DNA of 48,575 bases, from contig NZ_CP025572.1 of assembly GCF_018336975.1 (NCBI RefSeq), positions 402,628 to 451,202 on the forward strand, written 5' to 3'. Under the pieces are notes generated by a model. The model was not told the origin of the DNA, ran no database searches, and was given only the letters and a program-made list of their open reading frames with translations. Below, in pieces: positions 8,592 through 16,742 of this stretch. Source of the DNA: Marinomonas sp. CT5 (GTDB lineage: Bacteria; Pseudomonadota; Gammaproteobacteria; Pseudomonadales; Marinomonadaceae). The number at the start of each line of letters is the position of its first letter. Within the stretch, counting starts at the first letter, position 1. Position numbers and translations under genes: made by a program.

Positions 8592-8619
8592 GTGCAATAT
8601 GAAAAATTAGAGAGACAGA

Positions 8620-8643
8620 CCCCCTAGAAATCTTTCTAGGGGG
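8620..8643 (+). terminator. Intercistronic hairpin between tctC and tctB without a T-run
   Basis: An 11-base palindrome, CCCCCTAGAAA / TTTCTAGGGGG, separates tctC from tctB and is not followed by a T-run. Such hairpins usually stabilise or partly attenuate the message, so that the abundant binding protein is made in excess over the membrane subunits. Confidence 0.55.
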
Positions 8644-8673
8644 TAGGAAGAAATTAGGTAAGCGGGTGCGAGT

Positions 8674-9249
8674 ATGGGCAGTAGGTTTTTTCTAGGTATA
8701 AAAAGTCATGAAATGACCGCTGAGATGGTAGAGCAGTCAAAGACATTACCATTCTATTTCATCTTTTTTTGTTGTTGTGCTGTTCTTATGTATTTCATTG
8801 GCGATGAAGTAAAGGTGTTTAATAATAAAGGTTGGTATCTTCAGCCTATGCTTGGTCCCGCTATAGGTCTGTCAATAATGACCCTATTGTCCTTTATTAA
8901 AGTGGTTCAGTCTTTCGTGTTTTTAAGGTTCTTATCACTTTCCGTTGTTCTTCATTATTTAATTCAAATGGTATCAGTTCATCGTATTGCATTTTGGGCA
9001 GTTGGGTCTTTTTACCTCTATATTCATGCGTTGAGCTTCATTGGCTTTTTACCGTCGAACTTAGTCTTGCTGTTGTTTATGTTGTTTGTTGCAAAAAAAC
9101 TGGATCGATATTGGGGATTGGTAGCTTGTGCTACTGCCGTGGCTATTGTGGTGATCTTTCGAGTTGTAATTGGCTTATGGATGGATGATGTTTGGCTTTA
9201 CGGCTTATTACCTGATTCAGTAGCCGATTTTTGCAATATGTATTTATAG
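8674..9249 (+). CDS. tctB: Tripartite tricarboxylate transporter small membrane subunit (TctB-like)
   Basis: This 191-residue hydrophobic protein has about five membrane segments (from about residue 27 onward). It lies between tctC and tctA, ten bases before tctA. Position, size and hydropathy identify the small TctB-type subunit, a fast-diverging family; I see no strong TctB sequence signature. The ATG at 8674 has only a weak upstream purine stretch. It is thought to help TctA form the sodium- or proton-coupled symporter in the inner membrane. Confidence 0.75.
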   Translation: MGSRFFLGIKSHEMTAEMVEQSKTLPFYFIFFCCCAVLMYFIGDEVKVFNNKGWYLQPMLGPAIGLSIMTLLSFIKVVQSFVFLRFLSLSVVLHYLIQMVSVHRIAFWAVGSFYLYIHALSFIGFLPSNLVLLLFMLFVAKKLDRYWGLVACATAVAIVVIFRVVIGLWMDDVWLYGLLPDSVADFCNMYL

Positions 9250-9258
9250 GTCATTGAT

Positions 9259-10740
9259 ATGTTTGACTCGATTTTATTAGGTTTAAATGAGGTCGCCCAC
9301 TTAAATGTGATTATGGCGATCGTTTTTGGGGCAATCATTGGTATTACCATTGGTTCTATTCCTGGATTGGAGCCGGCTGGGGTAATTGCAATTTTATTAC
9401 CCTTAAGCTTTTCTATGGATCCACTTGCTGGTGTGATGCTGTTGGTGGGTGTTTATGGTGGTGCTTGGTATGGAGGGGCTATTCCTGCGATTCTAATGAA
9501 TACCCCTGGAACTCCCGTAGCAGTATTAACAACCTATGATGGTTATCCTATGTCGCAACGAGGAGAGGGGAAGCGTGCTTTATCCATCGCTTATACTTCT
9601 TCATTTGTTGGTGGAATTATTAGTGTTGCTTCCTTGGTGTTCTTGGCACCAGTTTTGGCGAAAGTAGCAACGAAATTTGGCTCCCCTGAATTTGCAATGT
9701 TGGCCTTACTCGGTATGACATTTGTGGTGCTTGCTCATGGTAAACATGTGTTTTCTGCCGCCATAATGCTGGGGTTTGGGATTTTTCTAGGTTCTGTTGG
9801 TCTAGATCGTTCATTTAATACGCCTATTTATACTTTCGGACAAACTTGGCTATTAGGCGGAGTACCTTTGGTGCCTGCTGTAATCGGGTTGTTTGCAATG
9901 TCACAGGCGTTTGTACTGCTGTCTAATAAAGGACCTGATAGTTTTGAGACCAAGTTAGAAGGAACGGGGTATTTTGGTGGCTTTGTTGATTTGTTAAAAC
10001 ATAAAATTGTAGTGATTCGTTCCGCTGCTTTGGGTGTGTTCATGGGCTTATTGCCTGGTGTAGGGGAGTTCGGGTCGCAGTTTTTTTCTTATACCTTGAC
10101 GCAAAAATTCTCTAAAGACCCTGGCAGCTTTGGTAAAGGTAATCCTGCAGGTTTAATTTCTTCTGAGACATCAAACAATGCGGTCACCGCTTCTGTAATG
10201 GTGCCATTGCTAGCCTTCGGTATTCCTGCAGATGCTTTGATGGCGATGTTGTTAGCGGTGTTTACTGTCCATAATTATACTCCAGGTCCAACCTTATTTG
10301 CAGAACGTCCTGAGTTTATTTCCGGGCTTTATATATCATTGTTTTTAATGAATATTGTGGCTTTTATCTATTTAACTTTCGCGACACGTTGGATGGTTAA
10401 GCTCACTAAAATCAGTGGTAAATTTATTGGTGCTGTGATTCTTATTTTAGGTTTTGTGGGTAGCTATAGTCAGAATTATCAAGCTTCAGACGCTTTAATT
10501 GCCTTGTTTTTTGCTGTCATTGGTTATGTTCTACGACGTAACGGTATACCAGGGATACCCATCATCTTAGGCATGGTTTTAGGTCCCGTATTTTTGACGC
10601 GGTTAAAGCAGTCTATGGGGATTTCGAATGGTGATATGACGATGTTTTTAACACGCCCTATCAGCGTGATATTGCTGTCGTTAACAGTGATTTCTATTTC
10701 GATATTTATTATTGGGAAAATACGGCAGTCACGGGGTTAA
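9259..10740 (+). CDS. tctA: Tripartite tricarboxylate transporter large membrane subunit (TctA)
   Basis: This 493-residue polytopic protein has the two TctA hallmark regions. One is GITIGSIPGLEPAGVIAILLPLSF in the first part, followed by GVYGGAWYGGAIPAILMNTPGTP and YDGYPMSQRGEG. The second repeat has VFMGLLPGVGEFGSQFFSYTLTQKF and then FGIPADALMAMLLAVFTVHNYTPGP. TctA forms the translocation path for di- and tricarboxylates or other acids. It ends the tctCBA operon and is followed by a terminator shared with the convergent IclR gene. Confidence 0.95.
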   Translation: MFDSILLGLNEVAHLNVIMAIVFGAIIGITIGSIPGLEPAGVIAILLPLSFSMDPLAGVMLLVGVYGGAWYGGAIPAILMNTPGTPVAVLTTYDGYPMSQRGEGKRALSIAYTSSFVGGIISVASLVFLAPVLAKVATKFGSPEFAMLALLGMTFVVLAHGKHVFSAAIMLGFGIFLGSVGLDRSFNTPIYTFGQTWLLGGVPLVPAVIGLFAMSQAFVLLSNKGPDSFETKLEGTGYFGGFVDLLKHKIVVIRSAALGVFMGLLPGVGEFGSQFFSYTLTQKFSKDPGSFGKGNPAGLISSETSNNAVTASVMVPLLAFGIPADALMAMLLAVFTVHNYTPGPTLFAERPEFISGLYISLFLMNIVAFIYLTFATRWMVKLTKISGKFIGAVILILGFVGSYSQNYQASDALIALFFAVIGYVLRRNGIPGIPIILGMVLGPVFLTRLKQSMGISNGDMTMFLTRPISVILLSLTVISISIFIIGKIRQSRG

Positions 10741-10760
10741 CAACAGTATGAGCAATGAAA

Positions 10761-10785
10761 CAAAGCGGGTATAAGCCCCGCTTTG
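10761..10785. terminator. Bidirectional terminator between tctA and the IclR gene
   Basis: The stem CAAAGCGGG / CCCGCTTTG has a seven-base loop and lies between two convergent genes, 20 bases after tctA and 10 bases from the IclR stop. Its A- and T-rich flanks are modest. Confidence 0.7.
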
Positions 10786-10794
10786 TGATCCACA

Positions 10795-11538
10795 TTATTC
10801 GTTGTCTAAATGTGCGCCTTTCTCAATGGTCGCAGTCGCAAGCTTTAAACGCTCTACTACTGCATCCAGGCGAAATAGTTCGAATGAGCTTGTGGTTCCT
10901 ACAAAGGCAATGCTTCCAATAATTTCATCGTTTTCAAGGTTGAGAATGGGAGCGGCAATCCCTGTTAAACCTAAATTTAACTCATCATGAGTGATACAAA
11001 AGCCATCCTTACGGATTTTTTTGGTTTCAGCATTAAATTCTTTCCAAGTAAGACTGTATTCGTCATTTGGTTCAATTTGTTCATCATAGATTTTTTTGAG
11101 GCGATTGGGCTTCTGGAGAGCGACCAGTACTTTAGATTGTGCCCCTTTAAAAATGGGCAACGGGCGGCCTCGGCCAAAGGTAAAGCCATACTTTTTAATG
11201 TCTGATTCAATATGAGTATTAATGATGTGACCATCGTAAAACACACTCATATAGACAGTAAGACCTGTGCTTTTTGATAGCTCGGCCATGACTTCACGAC
11301 CATGTGAAATAAGAGGGTCATGTTGTCTCATCATCCAGTCAAGTTCGATAATTCTGGGGCCTAATGTATAGCTAGTATCTATACGGGTTAATAGTCCTGC
11401 ATCACAAAGCTCACGTACGTATCGGTAAGCAGTGGCACGTGAAAGGGACAGTTGCTTAGCAATATCATCCACATTGATGACGAGGGAGTTAGGTCCAAAA
11501 ATATTGAGGACATTTAACATTTTATTGAGACTGGACAC
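10795..11538 (-). CDS. IclR-family transcriptional regulator
   Basis: This 247-residue regulator has an N-terminal winged helix-turn-helix (about 5-60) with the IclR pattern VDDIAKQLSLSRATAYRYVRELCDAGLL. The C-terminal IclR effector domain includes GLTGIAAPILN and IGSIAFVG. GTG at 11538 is chosen because AAGGAG ends five bases upstream; the next upstream in-frame GTG at 11544 overlaps that ribosome site. It is convergent with tctA and divergent from the first ALDH gene. IclR proteins usually control nearby degradation genes and respond to a pathway metabolite. Similar imperfect palindromes in three nearby promoter regions suggest it governs tct, the ALDH and the 13678 operon. Confidence 0.9.
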   Translation of the reverse strand: MSSLNKMLNVLNIFGPNSLVINVDDIAKQLSLSRATAYRYVRELCDAGLLTRIDTSYTLGPRIIELDWMMRQHDPLISHGREVMAELSKSTGLTVYMSVFYDGHIINTHIESDIKKYGFTFGRGRPLPIFKGAQSKVLVALQKPNRLKKIYDEQIEPNDEYSLTWKEFNAETKKIRKDGFCITHDELNLGLTGIAAPILNLENDEIIGSIAFVGTTSSFELFRLDAVVERLKLATATIEKGAHLDNE

Positions 11539-11645
11539 GTACACTCCTTGGTAATAGATGAATTGATAGATTATATGTTCGATAGCGTTATTTGATCAAT
11601 TGTTTGATGCTTGGTGTCAAAAACACTTTGATTTTAGTATTTTTT

Positions 11646-11658
11646 TCACATAGTGAGA
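11646..11658 (-). promoter_or_regulatory. Candidate IclR-regulon site (TCTCACTATGTGA on the minus strand)
   Basis: The plus strand reads TCACATAGTGAGA. It fits the pattern TCnCAnnnTGnGA better than any other copy in the locus and lies about 110 bases upstream of the IclR start, a position suited to autoregulation. Confidence 0.4.
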
Positions 11659-11719
11659 TTTTTTCACGCCTTAGTTTTTTTGCTTTTTCCTTCTGGTTTG
11701 TACACTGAAAGTACTTAAA

Positions 11720-11733
11720 TTCTCATATTGCGA
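11720..11733 (+). promoter_or_regulatory. Candidate IclR-regulon site (TTCTCATATTGCGA)
   Basis: TTCTCATATTGCGA matches the consensus drawn from the tctC-side site and the site over the 13678 promoter. It lies in the middle of the divergent region. Confidence 0.35.
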
Positions 11734-11782
11734 TTGCTTATTATTAGATGACAGAATTTATTGTAAAAAATTACAATTTTTA

Positions 11783-11796
11783 TCTTATTATGAGAA
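11783..11796 (-). promoter_or_regulatory. Candidate IclR-regulon site (TTCTCATAATAAGA on the minus strand)
   Basis: The plus strand reads TCTTATTATGAGAA. It shares TTCTCATAAT with the other copies but is AT-rich, so a chance match is possible. Confidence 0.3.
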
Positions 11797-12011
11797 ATAT
11801 GTGATTTAAAGTTGTTTACATGGTAGTTTTTGTGTGGCATAAATCTTACATTGTGCTTTTGGTTGATGATTGCTTTTTGGCTGATCTGGTCTCTTGTTGA
11901 GGCGGATTAATTAGACTGAATGAAACATTCTGATTGTGCTGCTTAGTTAATTTTTTCTATTCGATGCCATTACTGTCTAGTTAGGCATTGCAAGTTATGT
12001 GGAGGTAAGCA

Positions 12012-13424
12012 ATGAATCGTCATTTTAAATTTCTTATTAATGGAGATTGGGTAGAAGGAAATAATTCGCCTTTTAGCGTGAAGAACCCAGCAACACTTGA
12101 AACTGTGGCAACTTGTGCTAATGCTGATAAATCGCAATTAGATGAAGCTGTAAAGGCGGCGCAAACTGCTTTCAAAAGCTGGTCGGTTTCTAGTCATGAA
12201 GAGCGTAAAAGCTCGCTCCATAAAATTGGTGATGAATTAGAAGCGCGCGCCAGTGAAATTGCTGCTCTGATTGTCGCTGAACAAGGTAAGCCTTTTGCTC
12301 TTGCAATGGGTGAGGTTCAGGCGGGGGTGGCATGGTTGCGATACACAGCTTCTCAGGATATCCCAGTAAAAGTAGCCGAAGAAACAGACACTAAACGCAT
12401 TGAAATTCATCATAAGCCACTTGGTGTTGTTGGTTCTATTACCCCTTGGAACTGGCCTTTCATGATTGCTATTTGGCATATTGTTCCCGCAGTAAGAGCT
12501 GGGAATACTGTTATTAACAAGCCTTCTGGATTAACGCCCTTTAGTACGATCACATTGGTAGAGATTATGAACAATCATCTGCCTAAAGGTGTTGTAAATA
12601 TAATTACTGGCCAAAGTGGCATAGGCAGCGGTATTACCTCCCATCCTCAGATTAGTAAGATTGTTTTCACTGGATCAACGGAAACGGGTCAATCGGTAAT
12701 GCGTAGTGCGGCTGATAATTTGAAGCGACTTACGTTGGAATTAGGCGGGAATGATGCCGCGATTGTTCTAAAAGGAACCGATGTAGAGAAAGTCGCCGGC
12801 GAAATTTTTGCTGCCGCATTCCTCAATATGGGTCAAACCTGTGGTGCTATTAAGCGTCTTTATGTTCATGAGTCTGTCTATGAAGATATGTGTGCTGCAT
12901 TGGTTTCTACTGCTAATGAACAGGTTGTTGGTAATGGTATGGATGAAGGTGTCAACTTTGGCCCGGTCCAGAATAAAGACCAGTTAGAATTGGTTGCGAG
13001 CTTTGTTGATGATGCGCGAAAACGTGGCGCGACGATATTAACGGGTGGCCAGCCACTTGAAGGTGCAGGGTATTTTTACCCGCCAACGCTTGTTGCTGAT
13101 ATTTCCAATGATGCTCTTTTAGTTAAAGAAGAGCAGTTTGGCCCTGCTCTTCCAATTATTAAGTTTACCGATGTTAACGATGTAGTTGAAATGGCTAATG
13201 GTGTCGATGTTGGATTAGATGGTTCTGTTTGGGGACCAGATACAGCAGAAGCTACAGAGATCGCTTCTCGTCTAGAGTGTGGTACCACCTTCGTCAACAC
13301 TCACGCCAAGATTCAGCCAAACATTCCAATGGGCGGATGCAAAATGTCTGGCTTTGGTGTGGAGTTTGGTGAAGAAGGCTTACTGGAATTTACTACGTTA
13401 CAGGTGGTTCACATCAACAAATAG
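12012..13424 (+). CDS. NAD(P)-dependent aldehyde dehydrogenase
   Basis: This 470-residue enzyme has the full aldehyde dehydrogenase fold. Motifs are TPWNWPF at 144-150, FTGSTETG around 219-226, catalytic glutamate E243 in LTLELGG, and catalytic cysteine C277 in MGQTCG. GGAGG precedes the ATG. It has its own strong terminator, so it is transcribed apart from the following operon, and is divergent from the IclR gene. It oxidises an aldehyde to an acid, probably an intermediate of the pathway encoded on both sides; the exact aldehyde is unknown. Confidence 0.93.
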   Translation: MNRHFKFLINGDWVEGNNSPFSVKNPATLETVATCANADKSQLDEAVKAAQTAFKSWSVSSHEERKSSLHKIGDELEARASEIAALIVAEQGKPFALAMGEVQAGVAWLRYTASQDIPVKVAEETDTKRIEIHHKPLGVVGSITPWNWPFMIAIWHIVPAVRAGNTVINKPSGLTPFSTITLVEIMNNHLPKGVVNIITGQSGIGSGITSHPQISKIVFTGSTETGQSVMRSAADNLKRLTLELGGNDAAIVLKGTDVEKVAGEIFAAAFLNMGQTCGAIKRLYVHESVYEDMCAALVSTANEQVVGNGMDEGVNFGPVQNKDQLELVASFVDDARKRGATILTGGQPLEGAGYFYPPTLVADISNDALLVKEEQFGPALPIIKFTDVNDVVEMANGVDVGLDGSVWGPDTAEATEIASRLECGTTFVNTHAKIQPNIPMGGCKMSGFGVEFGEEGLLEFTTLQVVHINK

Positions 13425-13460
13425 AGTTTTTGCTTACAGCTAAGTGTCCTCCCTGTTTAG

Positions 13461-13500
13461 GCAGCGAAAGTGGTTCATCCGCTATCGCTGCTTTTTTTTT
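13461..13500 (+). terminator. Strong rho-independent terminator after the first ALDH
   Basis: An outer stem GCAGCGA / TCGCTGC and an inner stem AGTGG / CCGCT (one G-T pair) are followed by nine T residues at 13492-13500. This separates the ALDH at 12012 from the operon starting at 13678. Confidence 0.92.
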
Positions 13501-13618
13501 GGTTTTATTTTTCTCTGATTTTGAGATTAGAAGCCGTCGAATAGGAAAAAATAAGAGGGCCAATAATACGAAAATCTTACATTTATCAATTATTATCAAA
13601 TAATAGGTGTTTTAATCG

Positions 13619-13653
13619 TTGACAAATGTTTGTATTTTCGCATAATGTGAGAA
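13619..13653 (+). promoter_or_regulatory. Sigma-70-type promoter of the ThDP operon with an overlapping candidate operator
   Basis: A consensus -35 box TTGACA (13619-13624) is followed, after 16 bases, by CATAAT (13641-13646), one mismatch from TATAAT. The sequence CATAATGTGAGAA (13641-13653; minus strand TTCTCACATTATG) belongs to the group of candidate IclR sites and covers the -10 box. That placement fits repression in the absence of inducer. The start codon lies about 25 bases further on, behind an AGAGG ribosome site. Confidence 0.6.
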
Positions 13654-13677
13654 TAAGTTAAATAAAGAGGTTCTTCT

Positions 13678-15219
13678 ATGAATGGTGCAGAAGCAATAAT
13701 AAAAGCCGCAGTCGACTCAGGTGTTGAGTACTGTTTCGCTAACCCAGGTACGACTGAGATGCCGTTTGTAGCTGCTATGGATAGTGAGCCAGGATTTCGC
13801 CCCGTTCTCAGTATGTTCGAAGGAGTATGTACTGGTGCCGCTGACGGCTACGGTCGTGTATCTGGACGCCCAGCGTTGACACTTACTCATTTGGGGCCAG
13901 GATTCGCCAATGGGATTGCCAATTTACATAATGCTCGTCGCGCAAATAGCCCAATCGTTAATTTAGTTGGGGATCATGCTTCTTGGCATGTGAATTATGA
14001 TCCGCCGTTAGCAAGCGATATCGAATCTTTGGCTCGCCCTGTGTCTACTTTTTTTCGTACCTCTAAATCAGTTGATCGCATAGTTGAAGATTTTGCCGCA
14101 GCAATGCGTTCTGCTTGGCAACCTTCTGGGTCTATTTCAACGCTTGTTCTACCGATGGATTTGCAAGCCAAAGAATTATCAGATCGCATGCCAAATGTTT
14201 CTATTTTGCCTCCTAAGCGTCACTTTAAAACGGATTATGTTGAAGCTGTTGCTGAACGTATCAAAGCGGGCAAGCGTTTGGTCTTTATCGTTGGTGATAA
14301 TGGACTTGATGAAAAAGGCTTGAAAGCTGCAGGTCGAGTTGGACAGCTTCCAGGCATTAAAATGTTTGCGGAAACTTTCCCACGCATTTCGCATCGTGGC
14401 GGTGGTTTGCCAGATCTTGATCGTCTGCCTTATTTTCCAGAAAAAGCTATTGCTGAATTAGAAAAATTCGACGAAGTGGTTTGTGCTGGAGTGGTTGAGC
14501 CAATCTCTTACTTTGGTTATGAAGGGTTGCCATCTCGTTTAGCCGAAGTGGATCGTTTGGTGACATTGGCGGAAGTAGGTGAAGACGTATCTGGAGCAAT
14601 GGAAGCGTTGGCTGAATTGCTCAATGCGCCAGCTCATAAAGATTTAACTGGCACGATCCCTTTGCCAAGTGCAAATGAAGCATTGACGCCTGATTCTATC
14701 GGTAAAGTCGTTGCAACAGGTTTGCCGGACGACTGTATCGTATCTATTGAAGGTGGCACTTGTGGTTACCCATTTTTTACCGAGTCAGCTCTTTCTGCTC
14801 GTCATCGAGTGATTACCAATACTGGTGGTGCCATAGGTCAGGGTCTACCCGCAGGATTTGGTGCCGCATTGGCTGAGCCGGGCAATACCGTTGTGTGTTT
14901 GCAATCTGATGGTAGTGCTCAATACACCATTCAAACTTTGTGGAGTATCGCCCGCGAGAATCTTCCCGTAGTGATTCTTATCGCAGCTAACCACAAATAC
15001 AACATCCTACAAAATGAATTACGTCGCTATGGAGTAAAAGAATTTGGTTCGAACTCCATTGCCTTAACTGTGTTGGATAAGCCCCGTGTCGATTGGTTGT
15101 CTTTAGCTAAAGGGTACGGTGTTGAGGCAGTTCGTGTTGAAACCAATGCAGAGTTAGCGCATGCCTTTAAAGCCGCATGTGATTCTAAAGCACCGCGTTT
15201 AATTGAAATGTCTTTGTGA
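13678..15219 (+). CDS. Thiamine diphosphate-dependent enzyme (acetolactate synthase/benzoylformate decarboxylase-like)
   Basis: This 513-residue protein has the three-domain ThDP fold. The pyrimidine-binding domain comes first, with likely activating glutamate E48 in MFEGVCTGAADGYGR. A central domain follows, then a cofactor domain with SDGS at 410-413 and asparagine N438, the variant form of the GDG...N metal/diphosphate motif. It is shorter than true acetolactate synthase (about 560-590) and no regulatory subunit gene is near. It resembles the stand-alone group often labelled acetolactate synthase large subunit, which also resembles benzoylformate decarboxylase. First gene of an eleven-gene operon, eight bases ahead of an ALDH. 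A likely role is decarboxylation of a 2-oxo acid to an aldehyde that the ALDH oxidises. Confidence 0.85.
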   Translation: MNGAEAIIKAAVDSGVEYCFANPGTTEMPFVAAMDSEPGFRPVLSMFEGVCTGAADGYGRVSGRPALTLTHLGPGFANGIANLHNARRANSPIVNLVGDHASWHVNYDPPLASDIESLARPVSTFFRTSKSVDRIVEDFAAAMRSAWQPSGSISTLVLPMDLQAKELSDRMPNVSILPPKRHFKTDYVEAVAERIKAGKRLVFIVGDNGLDEKGLKAAGRVGQLPGIKMFAETFPRISHRGGGLPDLDRLPYFPEKAIAELEKFDEVVCAGVVEPISYFGYEGLPSRLAEVDRLVTLAEVGEDVSGAMEALAELLNAPAHKDLTGTIPLPSANEALTPDSIGKVVATGLPDDCIVSIEGGTCGYPFFTESALSARHRVITNTGGAIGQGLPAGFGAALAEPGNTVVCLQSDGSAQYTIQTLWSIARENLPVVILIAANHKYNILQNELRRYGVKEFGSNSIALTVLDKPRVDWLSLAKGYGVEAVRVETNAELAHAFKAACDSKAPRLIEMSL

Positions 15220-15227
15220 GGTTGAGC

Positions 15228-16721
15228 ATGACTACGATGGAACTGTTTCCCGAAGTAAAACGATTTCTAGAAAATCCAAAGCGCTTATTTATTGGTGGCG
15301 AGTGGGTTGATGCGCAATCCGGTAAATCTTTTACAGTAGAAAATCCTGCAACTATTCAAGCTATTGCAAGTGTTGCAGATGCTCAAGCTGATGATGTCGA
15401 TCGTGCGGTCCATGCAGCACGAAGCGCGCTTGAAGGCGAGTGGGGGCGTGTATCGGCTTCAGAACGTACACGCTTTATGCTTCGCCTTGCCGATTTGATA
15501 GAAGAAGATGCTGAAAATTTAGGTCAAATTATCTCGCTAGAGAATGGTAAGCCTTATAGCAATGCGAAGAATGGTGAAGTGGTCATTACTGCTAGCATTA
15601 TTCGTTACTTTGCTGGTTGGCCTTCAAAAATTGAAGGCAGCACCATTCCTGTTTCCCCACGCAGTGGCGAACGTATGTTGAATTATACGGTGAAAGAGCC
15701 TGTGGGAGTTTGTGCTCTTATTGTGCCTTGGAATTTCCCACTTTCAATGTGCGCTTGGAAATTGGGGCCGGCATTGGCAACGGGCTGTACAGCTATCTTA
15801 AAACCTGCCGAACAAACACCGCTTTCTGCTATTCGTTTAGCTGAATTGATTGAGCGTGCAGGTATTCCTCGTGGTGTTGTTAATGTTCTGACGGGGTTCG
15901 GTGCGGGCGCTGGAGCGCCACTCGCGGCTCACCCTGATGTCGATAAAATCGCTTTTACCGGTTCTACTAATGTTGGTCGTTTGATCGCGCAAAGTGCGGT
16001 TGGAAACATGAAGAAAGTGTCTTTAGAGCTGGGTGGTAAGTCACCTAATATTATTTTGCCTGATGCAGACATTATTAAGGCTGCTAAAGGTGCTGCTGAT
16101 GGCATTTTCTATAACCAAGGCCAAGTGTGTACTGCTGCGTCACGTTTATATGTTCACGAGAGTGTGCTCGAGCAAACCCTTGAAGAGTTGCGTAAACATG
16201 CCGCTGCTCATGTTGTTGGTCCGGGACTGGATCCACGTTCAACCATGGGGCCTTTGGTCTCTTCTGCTCAGTTTAATATCGTCAAAGACTATGTTGATAG
16301 CGCCGTTTCTGAAGGTGCTGAACTTGTGTGTGGTGGTCAGAAGCCAAGCGAACTAGGCGATGGCTACTTCATGCCGCCGACCGTTTTTTTAGATAGACAA
16401 GAGCAAGCGCGTATTGCTCGAGAAGAAATTTTTGGTCCTGTCGTCACCGTGATGAGTTGGTCGGATGTAGATGAACTGGTTCATCGTGCCAATGACACGC
16501 CATTTGGTTTAGCGGCTGGTCTTTGGACAAACGATCTGACTCAGGCGCATTCCATTGCAAGCCGCTTAAAAGCTGGGTCTGTATGGATTAACTGTTGGAA
16601 TGTTGTCGATCCTGCTTCGCCATTTGGTGGTTATAAGCAATCTGGGTGGGGACGTGAAATGGGCAAAAATGTCATTGATGCCTACACGGAAACCAAGAGC
16701 GTTTTTGTCAATTTAGGTTAA
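15228..16721 (+). CDS. Aldehyde dehydrogenase (phenylacetaldehyde/betaine-aldehyde dehydrogenase-like)
   Basis: This 497-residue enzyme carries VPWNFP at 166-171, FTGSTNVG at 243-250, catalytic E267 in SLELGG and catalytic C301 in NQGQVCTA. The NQGQxCxA form and the length are typical of the FeaB/BetB-like branch. ATG at 15228 is used because GAGG at 15218-15221 gives correct spacing; the GTG at 15216 overlaps the previous stop. Its start lies eight bases after the ThDP enzyme, so the two are probably translated together and act in sequence (2-oxo acid to aldehyde to acid). Substrate unproven. Confidence 0.92.
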   Translation: MTTMELFPEVKRFLENPKRLFIGGEWVDAQSGKSFTVENPATIQAIASVADAQADDVDRAVHAARSALEGEWGRVSASERTRFMLRLADLIEEDAENLGQIISLENGKPYSNAKNGEVVITASIIRYFAGWPSKIEGSTIPVSPRSGERMLNYTVKEPVGVCALIVPWNFPLSMCAWKLGPALATGCTAILKPAEQTPLSAIRLAELIERAGIPRGVVNVLTGFGAGAGAPLAAHPDVDKIAFTGSTNVGRLIAQSAVGNMKKVSLELGGKSPNIILPDADIIKAAKGAADGIFYNQGQVCTAASRLYVHESVLEQTLEELRKHAAAHVVGPGLDPRSTMGPLVSSAQFNIVKDYVDSAVSEGAELVCGGQKPSELGDGYFMPPTVFLDRQEQARIAREEIFGPVVTVMSWSDVDELVHRANDTPFGLAAGLWTNDLTQAHSIASRLKAGSVWINCWNVVDPASPFGGYKQSGWGREMGKNVIDAYTETKSVFVNLG

Positions 16722-16742
16722 TAGTCATTAGAGGATTAGGTT

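Larger units (their letters stand above)
11539..12011. promoter_or_regulatory. Divergent regulatory region between IclR and the first ALDH (473 bp)
   Basis: This AT-rich region has no gene. It holds three candidate IclR-type sites, the word TTGGTGTCAAAA (11611-11622, shared with the tctC upstream region), and an inverted repeat TTGTAA-AAAA-TTACAA at 11761-11776. It must contain promoters for the IclR gene on the minus strand and the ALDH on the plus strand; I could not assign -35/-10 boxes with confidence. Confidence 0.5.

Noticed and set aside
10977..11246. 89-codon open frame overlapping the IclR gene in another frame
   Set aside because: It overlaps the effector domain of a complete regulator and has no independent start signal.
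13500..13677. TPP riboswitch ahead of the ThDP enzyme
   Set aside because: The region holds a terminator tail and a consensus promoter close to the start codon; the leader is too short for a THI element.
13678..15219. True acetolactate synthase (ilvB) for branched-chain amino acids
   Set aside because: The protein is shorter than IlvB, no ilvN-like small subunit follows, and it heads a catabolic operon.
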